The translations under genes were made by a program, and so were the position numbers. The notes beneath the pieces are model-generated. The model had not been told where the DNA came from, made no database searches, and saw only the letters and a program-made list of their open reading frames with translations. Positions 47,396 through 58,151 of a stretch of DNA of 64,000 nt are shown here, in pieces (position 1 is the stretch's first letter; each line of letters starts with the position of its first letter). Origin of the DNA: Chinchilla lanigera (Eukaryota > Chordata > Mammalia > Rodentia > Chinchillidae); the NCBI RefSeq assembly GCF_000276665.1, contig NW_004955417.1, forward strand, positions 28,921,748 through 28,985,747. Direction: 5' to 3'.

Positions 47396-50283
47396 CTGGC
47401 AGACCCTGAAGACAACTCTGCCCCTACCTGCACATTAATTTCCTGGACAGTAAATCAGTCTAACTTGGGACACATGCTCTTCAAGTCCCCACCAGGTCCT
47501 CCACATCCCTGTTTCAGGGTTCCTGAGCAGTGAGGAATGGCTTGAATGGGATGGATACCCTACAGATACTACAGATTGCACTCTCAGCTTGTCACTGTGG
47601 GGCAAGTTCCCTGGGTGCATGCTCTGCACCAGCCCCAGGATGAGCCCCGTTCAGTCTATGGAATGCAGCCAGAAGGTTGCCTTCTTAGTGGTAGATCGCA
47701 TGTGTGCTCTGGCCTCAAGGGAACAGAAAGTGTTGGCAAGGCAAGGTCTTCCCCATTTGCCTCGGTCTCTCTGGTGATGCCTTAGAAGACTGAGGTAGCA
47801 CACTGATGTGTTGGTATGTAGCGTTATATCAACCAGGAGAACGTTTTCAACTTCTGCTGTCCTTCGCATATTGGTGAAAAAAATCTCAGTTTCATAGCCC
47901 CATGATTTAAAAATTCCTTTAGTATTTGCTTGTTTTCCTTTCTCAGCCAAGGCAATAAGAACATAGGCCCAGGGTCTCAATAGATGTAAAACCTAGAGTT
48001 TGATAGCATTGTCTGTGTTTCTATGAAATCTATCATTCTGATTATCTTCTATTTTTGTCATGTGATACTGATTTTCCATGTATAGCAGTGGTAAGTTTTT
48101 GTTTTTTTAAGTTGCTTTTTAAAGCAAGATTTCTAACTTAAACTTTAAAAAGAAATTATAAGAAGAGACTCTATTTAAAGAAAGTGGTGCACAAAATACG
48201 GCAGAGGTGGTGATTGGCTTCAAACCGGGAAAGTGGATGAGGCCCTTGGAAAGAAACAGATGTGTCATTAAGGCTCCTGGGGGAACTGGTCTGACTCAGG
48301 GGCGGGCTCCTCTACAGAAGTTTACTGCAGAGTGCACAGCTGTGGGATGGGCTTGGGGAACCAGCAACGGGTGGGAAGCCTCAGGGCTCCCAGGAGTGGG
48401 AAGCTGCTGGTGACTCGGCTCCAGAAGGAAAGAGAAGCTAGTTTTGGAGCTTAGGAAGCAGGAGGGGTCTCTAAATTCAGTGGAAGACCATCAGTGATTC
48501 TGGGTCAACGTGCAAGCACCTGACTCTGCTACTTCTGTACGTTGCTTCTCTGCTCTGCTACCATTGGCTGAACTCAACCAGAAAACAGAAGACAAAGGAG
48601 ATGGAGGTCCCTGAGGTCAGCCTCCATGGGCATAAGACAGGGCAGAGAAGAAGTCCTTGGACATAGCAGGAAGGGCAAATAGAAAAGATCTGAGATGTTC
48701 AGAGCCTCTGATCTAGCTAAGGAGACTCTAGCTATGCCAGCCGGCTCACTGCAAGGCATTGATTCAATCCTTACATAAACACAGGCTGAGACTCAAATCC
48801 TCACCCCTGGAGTCGGGGACCGAAGCAGTCAGTGCAGATGCCGCGAGCCTCCTGCATACCTGGCCTGGCGTCCATCTCTGAATGGGGACAGTGGGCAGAC
48901 CGTCACTAGGCAAGGACTGGGCAAGCAGAGTCAGCTAGGGGTATCCACGTTTTGGGGTAGCAAAGGCCACAGAGCCCACTCTGTGCGGGCTCAAGATCTG
49001 GCCTGCTCATGTTGGACCAGTGAGAACAGAACTCCTCCTCCGACCTCCGGTGATAGTTGGTTCTTCTAGTAACCTGGAAAAGGAGAACGCAGGGTGGCAA
49101 CATTTCCTTGTACCTCCCTTGGCACTTTGCCCTTCTCCTCCAAGGGTTCCGCAGCTCCAGGTGGGATCTGTGTTTTTCTGCATGTGTCCTGCAGCACCTG
49201 CTAGGGTTCCTTACACACAGTGGGTACTCATACAGTACCTCTTGAGAGTTTCCTTGACATTCATTCTGGTCAGTGTAAAAGGGCGAGATAACTCGGTCTC
49301 CCAAGAGCTTCTGATTCCAGGCATGGGACTCAATGGTGTGGTCTGGTTGTGGGTTTTATTCCTTCTGACCCCAGACCAGTGCTCCCCTGTGAAGGAAACG
49401 GAATTCGATAGCGGTGCCCGTGAGTGTCTGTGCTCTCACCTTTATTCCAGTTTTCAAAATCATTCATCTGATAATGCTGCACTTAAATGAATGTGAAATA
49501 TATGTGGTTTAAGGCTCAAAATTGAGATCACCATCAGATGAATGTCCTGTAGGGTAATAACGATTTCCTGGAAGTTTTGGGTTTTCTGCCTTACTGTGAT
49601 GCTTCACAAGTTCAGCATTTTTCTCTTGTAAAATTGCATAAGATATAAATACCATTAGAACTTTGGACAACTACATGGGAAATGGTTGAGTGTTCAGAGA
49701 AGCGGGTGGGCTAGCCATTTGCTTTGAAACGCTAGTGCAACAAGATTCAAGACGTGCAGGCTTCACCCTCGCCTGCTATTCTGTTGTCTACTGTCTATCA
49801 GCAATTATAGCTCGGTGTTATTTAATGTCTGCACCATGCTAAAGTAAAGATTACTTTCTTTTAGAATTGAGTCTACTTTGCCACATTACCACTTAAGATG
49901 AAGGGGTTCATAACTTAGACATTTACCTTTAAAATACGCTTGCATTGTGAATGTTTTTTCTCCTTTACTGTAGCTTCATTGGTACCCAAAACGCATTTTT
50001 CTTTTTTAAGGAAAGCACTACCTGCACTTACCCGAGGTCCAGCGTTACTTTCTGGCTTCCTGCCTCGTGAGCGCCTGGTCACTGGCTGTCTGTTTGTGAC
50101 CGTCGCTTACCTATGGTGTCCTGACACCATGTCTTTGGAAGAAATGACGCCAGTTTTAGCAAGCGTAGAGCTGGAGAACAACAAAAATCTTCAAAGTAAC
50201 CTAAACTCAACCACAAACAGAAACATGTCTCACCCAAAGTTATTTCATTACATTCTAATTTGTCTTCCCTGTACAAAAATTAC
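47396..50283. other. Intron 2 stretch, nothing recognised
   Basis: Unique DNA; 48200-49500 is more GC-rich. Overlapping frames at 48906-49490 (132 and 156 codons on opposite strands) have no recognisable domain. Confidence 0.5.
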
Positions 50284-50455
50284 TTGATGCACACCTCTAA
50301 TCCCAGTACTTGGAAGGCAGAGGCAGGAGGATTGCAGACTGGGCAGGTTAACCATTTATCCAGACCTTGTCCCAAAAAAGTTTAAAATAGGTAGGGAATA
50401 TAGCTCTGTGCAAGGTCCCGTGGGTTCAATCCCTAGTACTAAAAGAAATATATAT
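50284..50455 (+). mobile_element. B1-ID dimeric SINE
   Basis: The B1-like left half (TTGATGCACACCTCTAATCC, AGGCAGAGGCAGGAGGATTG, CCTTGTCCCAAAAAAG) joins an ID-like right half (TAGGGAATATAGCTCTGTGC, GTGGGTTCAATCCCTAGTAC). It lies about 350 bp upstream of exon 3. Confidence 0.85.
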
Positions 50456-50802
50456 ATAATTTGGAAATAAATGAATTAAGTTTTTCTGTATGGAAAAACT
50501 AAAAAAATTATATATTGCTGTCTGATTTTCTTCTTACATTTAATAATAACTCCGAAGGAAAACGTAGATGGAATGCTCTTTATTGTCTATAGTAATTTTA
50601 TGTATTTATTAGTTAATAACTGATGATTTTGTTTATACTTAAGCCACAATAAATAGCAAAATAATTAGTGATGGACATTTATCAGGTGATAATGTAACAA
50701 CTCTTTAATTGGATGTATAGTACGGACAGCTCTCTACACAGGGTTGGGGGTCACGGAACCCTCTTAATGACCTTCTGTTTCTCCCGTGTTGGTGTCTCTC
50801 AG

Positions 50803-50904
50803 GTGACGATGAAGGGGTCCAGGAGGCGGCAGAGTCAGACGGGGACACACAGCCAGAGAAGCCAGGGCCGCCTGGAGTGGAGGCGGAGGACTGGGATGGC
50901 CCAG
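50803..50904 (+). CDS. ZFPM2: ZFPM2 (FOG2) coding exon 3, partial gene
   Basis: This 102-bp internal exon follows a pyrimidine-rich tract and AG at 50801-50802, and precedes GT at 50905-50906 (G|GTAGGG). Two bases complete the glycine codon left open by exon 2. Then come 33 residues, [14 protein letters not shown] through EAEDWDGP, and one base of a further glycine codon. Phase 1 at both ends matches exon 2 exactly. The segment continues the acidic, proline/glycine-rich linker of FOG2 that leads into the PR-like region (begins ELEV in the family, in the next exon, not in this window). No zinc finger lies here. By my count 33 of 102 bases are A or T, so GC is about 68%, well above the AT-rich flanks. 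Compared with the human protein as I remember it, several residues differ (for example P for S after DTQ), but the reading frame is intact and no stop or frameshift is seen. Confidence 0.95.
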
Positions 50905-53439
50905 GTAGGGCAGAGAAGCAGCATTTAACCATTTTTGCTTTTATTGAGAAGTTACGCTTTTCCTCCTTAAAGTTTAGTTGGCTTGGGAAACTTACAGTCT
51001 CTCAACTCTGATTTAAAAAAATATATATTTTTTGTTTCTTGTTTACTGGGGTGTTTAAATACACATCGCTATTTAGAGAAGATATTTATCCATTTGTTAA
51101 ATAAACTTAAAAACCCAGAGTTCCATCTTTGTTTGAGTTTCCACCTTTTTTCCCTTTGATACTCATTTAAAATTGATCAATTCTACTTGCTACTTTGCTG
51201 TGAGCAGAGATTCCTTAAGCTACATTTAAATTCAAATTGGGCACAGTTTGAAAGCTTACAAAGTCAGAAACAACAATACTTATAGAACTGGCTTTTTCAG
51301 TTACGTATGCCACAATTCATACACTGAACCTCAATATATATTTGGAAGTTGAAGAGTTGTTGAAGATGCCCTTTTTTGATTCGACATTTTGGCAGCATTT
51401 CCATTTTTGTGAATAAAATTAAATTTACATTTAAAAGATCCAATATTTCGTCATTGCTGCAAAAACAAACAATAACAAAAACCTGATCAAAAATGCTCCA
51501 AATTACCAATATAGCTTTATACAATTTAGAACGTGTATAGGAACTCTGTGGGAAATAACCTACGATTTGTTACTAAGTAACTTACTACTGATGGTGTATT
51601 TATAAATGGAAACCATTATGTCATAATGCTTAAAAATAGAAGCAAGTTTTGAAATAGTTTTAGCTATGATTTCCAAAGCAGTAACATTTTTCATTAAGAA
51701 AGATCCCTACATTGAAATCACATTTTCACCCGTGCATGACTTTGCAAATTGCTCTCCACTGTGCATGAAGAGGAGAGGGATCCAGTGGTAATTTTCTGAA
51801 ACCAGCAGCTGGAAAATATAATGCAAACAGAAATGAAGATACAGTATATCTGATTATTATGATGTCATTTCTAATGTTATTCATGATACACACAAATGTT
51901 TGTATTCTGCATGCTACAGCGTAATGCTATTCAAGGTTTTGGGTTAAATTGTATTATATTTAAAATACAATAACACCACATTTTAAGAGTTTGGAAGAAG
52001 GTGCAGACTTCCGATATTTTTACCTTACTGTATGATGCTTCTGACTTATCAATGTGGGGAAAATTCCCTTAATTAAAAAAAAGAGAGAGAAACAAAGACT
52101 TCAGGGAAAAGTCTTACTTTAGATGTGGTAACATATAACTTAAAATAATGTGGGAATTACCTATTTTATGTGTGTGGAATTAAATATGTGTATGTTTAGA
52201 AGAGTTCACACATTTAAAAATTAGTTTGGGTGGCCTTTCAGATATGCCTGCTTGCGAAAGAGCTGCATTCTGTCTCCTCTCATTGCGGGGCAGATTCGTG
52301 GTGTAGGTTTCTCTCTGTCCTGGGCTCCTGCTTCCCAGGTCTGGAGGAAGAAGGAAACTTGGTGAGTGATCAAAGCCAGTGCCACCCTTTCCGGATGCTT
52401 CTCCAGAAATAAAGTTGAATTATTGGCTAAGATGAAGAAAGGGGAGGGTGAAAAAAGCAAAGAATCCCATCATGCTGACTTCAAAATGAGGTTTTAGTTT
52501 TCAGGTAAATTCTACTTGTGTCTTTGATTTAATGTAATTTTTTCTCCTCCTTTTGGTGCAAGTGTTTGTACCGCTTCTGGTGACATGTGTGTTTGTTAAA
52601 ACTTTGAAGGAAAAATGTCTGACTCTAACCAGGTACTCTTAGAAGAAAATACTCCCTTTGTGTGTTATAAAATTCTTAACACATTTTCCTCCTTAGGTAT
52701 GCAGAAAATAAAAAAGAAGGGAAAGAAAGGAAAAAAGGTTGTATTATTTACCCTCCATGAATTAATGAGTTTAATTCATAGCAAAAGAATATGTCTTGAA
52801 TATTTATTGCTTTTCTAAGTAGAATATTCATTCATTTCTGAGAAAGTGTGGAAGGTATTTTTTATACTCTTGCTGCTGCATAACTAGCATTTGCTTTAGG
52901 ATTGTTGCCTAGATTTCTGTTATTCAGAGAACAGTATTGGCACTTTCCAAGTGTGTGAGAAGGATAAATTCTTTCTGGATTTACTGACAGTCCCCAGCAA
53001 AGTGGAGAGTGGGCTGTGCGTCCCAGTTTCTGGATTTCTGCTCTGGATTTGCCAATCCTCCCTTGCTGGGAGGTTGCAACAAATTGCGGAGTTTCTCAGT
53101 GCCTGTGTCTTCCTTGAAAATATAGAACGTAATAGTACCAACTTTTAGGAAAAAATGAATCAATTCACACATATAAAGTCTAGTAATGATGATTATGGCT
53201 TTGGAGTCAGTGCGTCTTGAGGAAGAGGAAGTTGATTCTCACATACCATGCTTTATTTTAGCCAGAATAGATGATAAGGAACACTAAATTCCCCCATGTG
53301 TTGCATTTATCCCAAAACTTCACATAAAATGCATTTAGAAGGAAAAAAATCCTTCTCAGAGTTTTTAGTGCCCAGTAGTCTGCCTGATACTATAAAGGGT
53401 GAACTTTTGTAGTACTAAACTTTACTTTTTGGTTTAATC
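50905..53439. other. AT-rich unique start of intron 3
   Basis: No mobile element recognised and only short chance frames. 50935-52220 is strongly AT-rich. Confidence 0.6.
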
Positions 53440-53530
53440 ACAAATTACTGGTTGAAGCATGAGGTCAGAGCCAGGTGTGATTTCAAGGTCTCCTGATTTC
53501 AAAGCCCTGTTGTCCGGTACTGAGAGTCAC
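53440..53530 (-). repeat. MIR SINE remnant
   Basis: GTCAGAGCCAGGTGTGATTT, CAAGGTCTCCTGATTTCAAA and GCCCTGTTGTCC parallel the antisense MIR end 'cagagccaggatttgaacccaggtctcctgactccaaagccc'. Confidence 0.65.
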
Positions 53531-54805
53531 CCTAAGAGAGAAGTTTCTCTAAAAATGGAACAGAATTCTAAGATGAGGAAATTATCTAAAGAATTTCAAG
53601 CAGAGAGCTGACATCACTGAAGATGGATCAGGATTTATGTTATTTTTGAAGAGTTTGATTGAAGACAATGCCACAGCTGTCCTTGATGGCCCCATTCAAT
53701 AATGAATCAGCTCCTGCCTGAACTGTTCTATTTTCGTCAAATGCGAGTTCCTCAGTTTACAAAGCCTTTCCCCTTACTTGTTATTCAATAAAAAGGTGCA
53801 TTCGGAACTCCTAATTGAACAAGCTGTTGTTAACTCTTAATGATGAGGTAGAGTCTAAACAGTCTTTAGGAAAATTAGCTTCCATTTGTAAATATTTCTC
53901 TGGTAAAACTCCATAATGCCCAACCGGCTGCACTTATTTAAATATTCTTTTGAATCATGTGCTGTTTGAATGGAAAGACGGATACACACTATGCCAATAG
54001 AAAAGTCACTCTCTCTGTGTTTCAGTTTTCCCACATCTAATTTTAAATTTCATTGTCAATTTTTCCTTTTGTAAGAATTTCCGGATACTCGTTTGCTTAG
54101 AATCCAATTCCTGGAGTACCTGCTGTTCAGTTCTGCCTTTTGATCTGGATTTGCCCAAGCTTTTCCTGTACCATTGCCTTCCTTTTTAAGTAACTCCTTC
54201 TTGGTTACCACCTTCATAAGTTTCATGCTTTGTCAGCTTCACAAACCCTTCAGCTTATGAAGAATATTATGCCCTTAATTATTGAATAACTATTTTTTGT
54301 GCAGTTATAGCTGTGGAAAGCTCCTGGGACTCTTTCTAGAAATGCTTTTCAGATCCTTGCTTTCCTGAAAAAAAAACAACTGGTTGAGACAAGTGGAAAA
54401 AGGTAGTAAGGTTTTACATTTATTAAATATATTGTAGGTAGGAAAAAAAATATGCTGTGCAGAGTAAGTGAGGTTTGATTACAAGTAGGAAAACAAGTCC
54501 AGTCTTCGGAGAGTAGAATAGCTCCTGAAAGAGCAGACAGTGACCACCAGCTCCGTGGCCACCATCTTTTTAATCCTCCATTCCTCACGCTGACATCAGA
54601 TCTAGGTTGTCCTATTAGCAACCTGTTTATTGGTTGCACTTTCTGATTGGCCCCAAGTACAGGGCTTGTGAATGTTTTCTGTCTGTGTGCCACGTCTCTG
54701 AGGTTGGGAGGTCACACCCACTTCCACAGAGGTTCGCCATACCAAGGCTCCTGCCTCAGAATCAGGTCTGTGTTTGCTCACTTACACAGCCTTATGACTT
54801 CTGTC

Positions 54806-54945
54806 ATGTTGACCAGTCTAGCCTCAGTTTCCTTACCTTTAAAATGGGAATAATAATAACTTCTTGGAAATATTGTTAGCAGGATAGAATTTGAAAGAGA
54901 TGATGGTCACAGTATCCAGCATAGAGCTTGAGAGAACAGGGGGCC
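54806..54945 (+). repeat. MIR SINE remnant
   Basis: CCTCAGTTTCCTTACCTTTA, AAATGGGAATAATAATAACT and CACAGTATCCAGCATAGAGC follow the MIR 3' pattern. Confidence 0.75.
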
Positions 54946-55924
54946 TTTTCCACATTGATGGCCTTTCCTGACCCTAGGACCAGATCTTGTTAAACGCTAT
55001 CCAGTCTGTCTTCTCACACTGAGCAATGGTTGGATGCCAATTCTGCTCTGAAAATAGTGCTTATGACAAATGTAACTGATATCTGTGAAGGGCTGGTCAC
55101 ACGTGGATCTGGTTTATGCATGCATTTGGGATGATTTTAGGAGCCAAGTCCCCTTTTCAGAAATTGAGATGTGAACCAAAAGCAAAAACTAAATAGTTGG
55201 TTCTATTTTTTTTTTAATCTAGAGAAAATAAAGTTGATTTTCTTCAAGGAAAAAAAAAAAAAAAAAACTCTTTAGAGCCACATTGCAGGCCCTGGAATGG
55301 AAAGCTACCTTATGTGCTTGGAGTTAGAAGAAGAGGGAAGGGGGTTCAGCCTGTCCATCCTCACCTCTACTCAGATAAGCTCTTTAGATCACGCCAGACA
55401 GCTCTCAGGATGCCAGTGCACTGGGTTCTATTAGGAAAACCTGGCTACTTCCTATACTTGGTAAAAGTGAAAAATTGGGTGTGTCTGGACAGCACTGCGT
55501 GAAGTTGATCTCACCCTTGGATTTACAGTAAATAGAAATAGAATCTCAATATATGACTCAAATGTGTAAATTAGTATATTTACCCACAAATAATGTGTAT
55601 CTGTGTGCACATTCACAGACAAAAATTTTGAGCAGTTTCCTTGACATGAACTTTTCAAGAGAAGTATATGCTGTTATTTAAATACATTTTGATATTTATT
55701 TATATGTTAAGCCTGGGTCATTAAAATAGAGTAGAAAATCAAACCCTGTATTGATGATTTGATGAATTAATGGAATGAATTAGGAACCATTAAAAATGAT
55801 ATATGATGGAACATCAAACCTTGCAGCTATCTGCTGAATGTGATCTGAGTATCCATCACAGGCAATTATTGTGGGGCGGTACAATGAGCAGAGGAGAGGG
55901 AAACACTTACTGTGTGCATTAGTT
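54946..55924. other. Intron 3 stretch with an A-tailed segment
   Basis: Contains AAATAAAG near 55226 followed about 20 bases later by a run of 18 A (about 55249-55266), resembling a retrocopy 3' end; no parent gene was recognised and no clear target-site duplication seen. Confidence 0.45.
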
Positions 55925-56095
55925 CTGTGTTAACTGTTACATAACTTACTAGCTGTGTGACCTGAGCAAGCTATTGATACTCTAAGGCCTTGGCGTTCAT
56001 AGAATGGGGCTGACAATGATAACTAATTAGTAAGATTTTGTATGCAAGGTGTGGAGCGCAGAGCTTCACAAATGCTCTATAGATCTTTCTTAATA
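55925..56095 (+). repeat. MIR SINE remnant
   Basis: ACTTACTAGCTGTGTGACCT, GAGCAAGCTATTGATACTCT and AGAATGGGGCTGACAATGAT match the MIR core and 3' region. Confidence 0.8.
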
Positions 56096-56272
56096 TTACT
56101 TTTACTGTCTTTTTGACAATTGTGCCTTAGTAGCCATTGCAGTATCTTCCATACATATCCTCCTTGAGCCTAGCACAGTAAATAAGCTTTCTGAAATAAT
56201 TTTATCATGTAAAAATCACCAGAAGATTATGTTTACCATGGTCTGTTTTATTTGATCTAAAACATGATGGAG

Positions 56273-56378
56273 GGGCTGGGGATTTAGCTCAGCGGCAAAG
56301 CGCCTGCCTGGCAAGCACAAGGTCGTGAGTTCGGTTCCTGGTACTGGAGAAAAACAAAAACAAAAACAAACAAACAAA
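56273..56378 (+). mobile_element. ID SINE, young
   Basis: Near-consensus body lacking one A in the GGCAAAAGCG position (GGCAAAGCG), tail (AAAAAC)n/(AAAC)n. Perfect 15-bp target-site duplication TAAAACATGATGGAG at 56258-56272 and 56379-56393. Confidence 0.97.
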
Positions 56379-56403
56379 TAAAACATGATGGAGTTCGATG
56401 CCT

Positions 56404-56498
56404 GTTTTTCTTTGCTGTTTTCTTTTGGCACTGGGAATCGAACTCAGGACCTTGTGCTTGCCAGGCAGGCACTTGTGCTAATCTGTTTCCCCAGCTAC
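56404..56498 (-). mobile_element. ID SINE, minus strand, older
   Basis: TTTTGGCACTGGGAATCGAAC, CTTGTGCTTGCCAGGCAGGC and TTTCCCCAGCT form a reverse-oriented ID with substitutions. It lies about 25 bp from the plus-strand ID, in opposite orientation. No clear target-site duplication seen. Confidence 0.88.
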
Positions 56499-57954
56499 AG
56501 ACTGTAAAGATCAAGTGTCTAAAGTCAGACATGCATGTTTGTTGCATGTAGACCGGGGGGGGGGTGTGGTCTGAAGTCTCTGAAGAGGGTGCCTATTGCT
56601 TAACATTGGAGTGCAGGCAGCTGATTGGGCTCTGTCTGCTTTGTGCGGAAATTGAACTGGGAAGATGGGGAGTGTTTTGCATAAAGTGGAACGGAAGCCA
56701 GGAGACCTCTATGACAGAGAAGCACACACTTAATGGTAGGTTTTTTTTCTTACCCTTCTTTACTGATCCAAAGAAGGGCTTGAAGATTACAGTGCTGATT
56801 TCGTTCCCTTTTTGATTGGAAAAATGTGGTAGATAGAAGATCTGGGAAATGCCATTTGAAGTAAATTAACAGACACCTATGAAACATAGTTAAGCATAGA
56901 TACAGTCTGACAGTAAGAAGAATATTGTGAGAAGCGGGGGGGAAAGCGTAGAATGACTGTGTATTACTCTGACAGTGAATTGGTATTATCTCTGCTATCA
57001 GATAATGCAGTTATCATTAATTTTCACATTTGCATTTCAATCTTTGGAAGGAAATGACTCTTGCCGGATGAAGATAAGAGCTCTGTACCACTGTAATGAA
57101 CCATCATTTTATCCCAGGCTTTGTGTCCCTATGAAAATGAGGCTGGAGGAGTAGGTGTCTGTGTGCATGTGTGTGTCCAAGCATACGCATGTGTGTATGT
57201 GTATGTGATGTGTATATGCATGTGTGTGCACCAGGAGAGATTGGAGAACTATTCCAACCAAGTGTCAAAAATTTCTACAGACTTTTGAGCCCTTTATGAA
57301 ACAAGAGGGGGCAGAAATAAATCTTCTGTAGTGCAGTTAAGTGGATATTGGATTAAAAGATGAAAGCCTTGCTCTTTGTAGAACAGAATGCTGCATGAAC
57401 AGAGTGAAAAACTCCTCTTGATCTTATTCCCTTATCCAGTGTGCGCTGTCTTACGGAATTAGGACACGCGTAAACTCGGTAAAAAAATACAAGTAGATTG
57501 GATCACTGTTTGCAAAGACACTTAACTTTTCAAGGTATAAAGAACTGTATGAAACAGACCATTTAATCATTCCACTTTATAGTTCTTTAGCTATAAGAAC
57601 TGTGTAAGAATGGGAATTAAGGATATTTAGATAATGACTTCTTTTAGATTTTGCAAACACCTCATTTGTTTATGCAAGTTTAATTGAGAAATTCATGTTA
57701 AAGGATAATGAATTCGAGATTAATTTTCTTGGGGCTTTCCCTTGCAGTGACCTTTTTCTCAAAAATACTTCTGCAAAATAAATATAATTTCAAGTTTTAT
57801 AACTGTGTCATTGTCCCTGAAGCACATCACAGAGTTAATCTTGTCACTGTCCTACACTCTCCCCCCATGGTAAAATTCATGATTCCCCTGTTTACAGTAG
57901 AAGCTCCCTAACTAAACTATAATCCTTGTGTCCTCTAAAGTCTACTGTCTGAAG
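56499..57954. other. Intron 3 stretch with TG-rich repeat
   Basis: A run of ten G at 56555-56564 and an imperfect TG/CATG repeat at 57155-57231. Otherwise AT-rich unique DNA. Confidence 0.6.
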
Positions 57955-58090
57955 CCTTATGGGTTGAGTTCCGCCCTCCCAAAATGAACATGTTGAAGTC
58001 CTGACCTTCCAGCACCTCACAAAGCAATATGATTTGGAAGGAGAGATGTTGAAGATCTAACTGGTTAACCTGAGATCATCCTGGAGTAGG
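57955..58090 (+). mobile_element. MLT1-class LTR, 5' fragment
   Basis: GGGTTGAGTTCCGCCCTCCC, AAAATGAACATGTTGAAGTC, CTGACCTTCCAGCACCTCAC and GGTTAACCTGAGATCATCCT follow the 5' half of MLT1-type MaLR LTRs. The similarity stops at the pentanucleotide repeat. Confidence 0.72.
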
Positions 58091-58091
58091 G

Positions 58092-58151
58092 TAATCTAAT
58101 CTAATCTAATCTAATCTAATCTAATCTAATCTAATCTAATCTAATCTAATC
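58092..58151 (+). repeat. (TAATC)12 microsatellite
   Basis: Twelve perfect TAATC units (60 bp) at the point where the LTR would read GGGTAATCTAAT. Pure, therefore recently expanded. Confidence 0.98.

Larger units (their letters stand above)
25908..50802 (+). other. ZFPM2: ZFPM2 intron 2, complete (24,895 bp)
   Basis: This is bounded by the GT donor at 25908 and the AG acceptor at 50801-50802; phase 1. Mostly AT-rich unique sequence with three L1 3'-end fragments, two young ID SINEs, two B1-ID dimers and one MaLR LTR. No additional exon with credible splice sites and a recognisable peptide was found. Confidence 0.92.

Noticed and set aside
58092..58151. Regularly repeated array, considered as CRISPR-like
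   Set aside because: Units are contiguous 5-mers without spacers, in a mammalian intron; a microsatellite.
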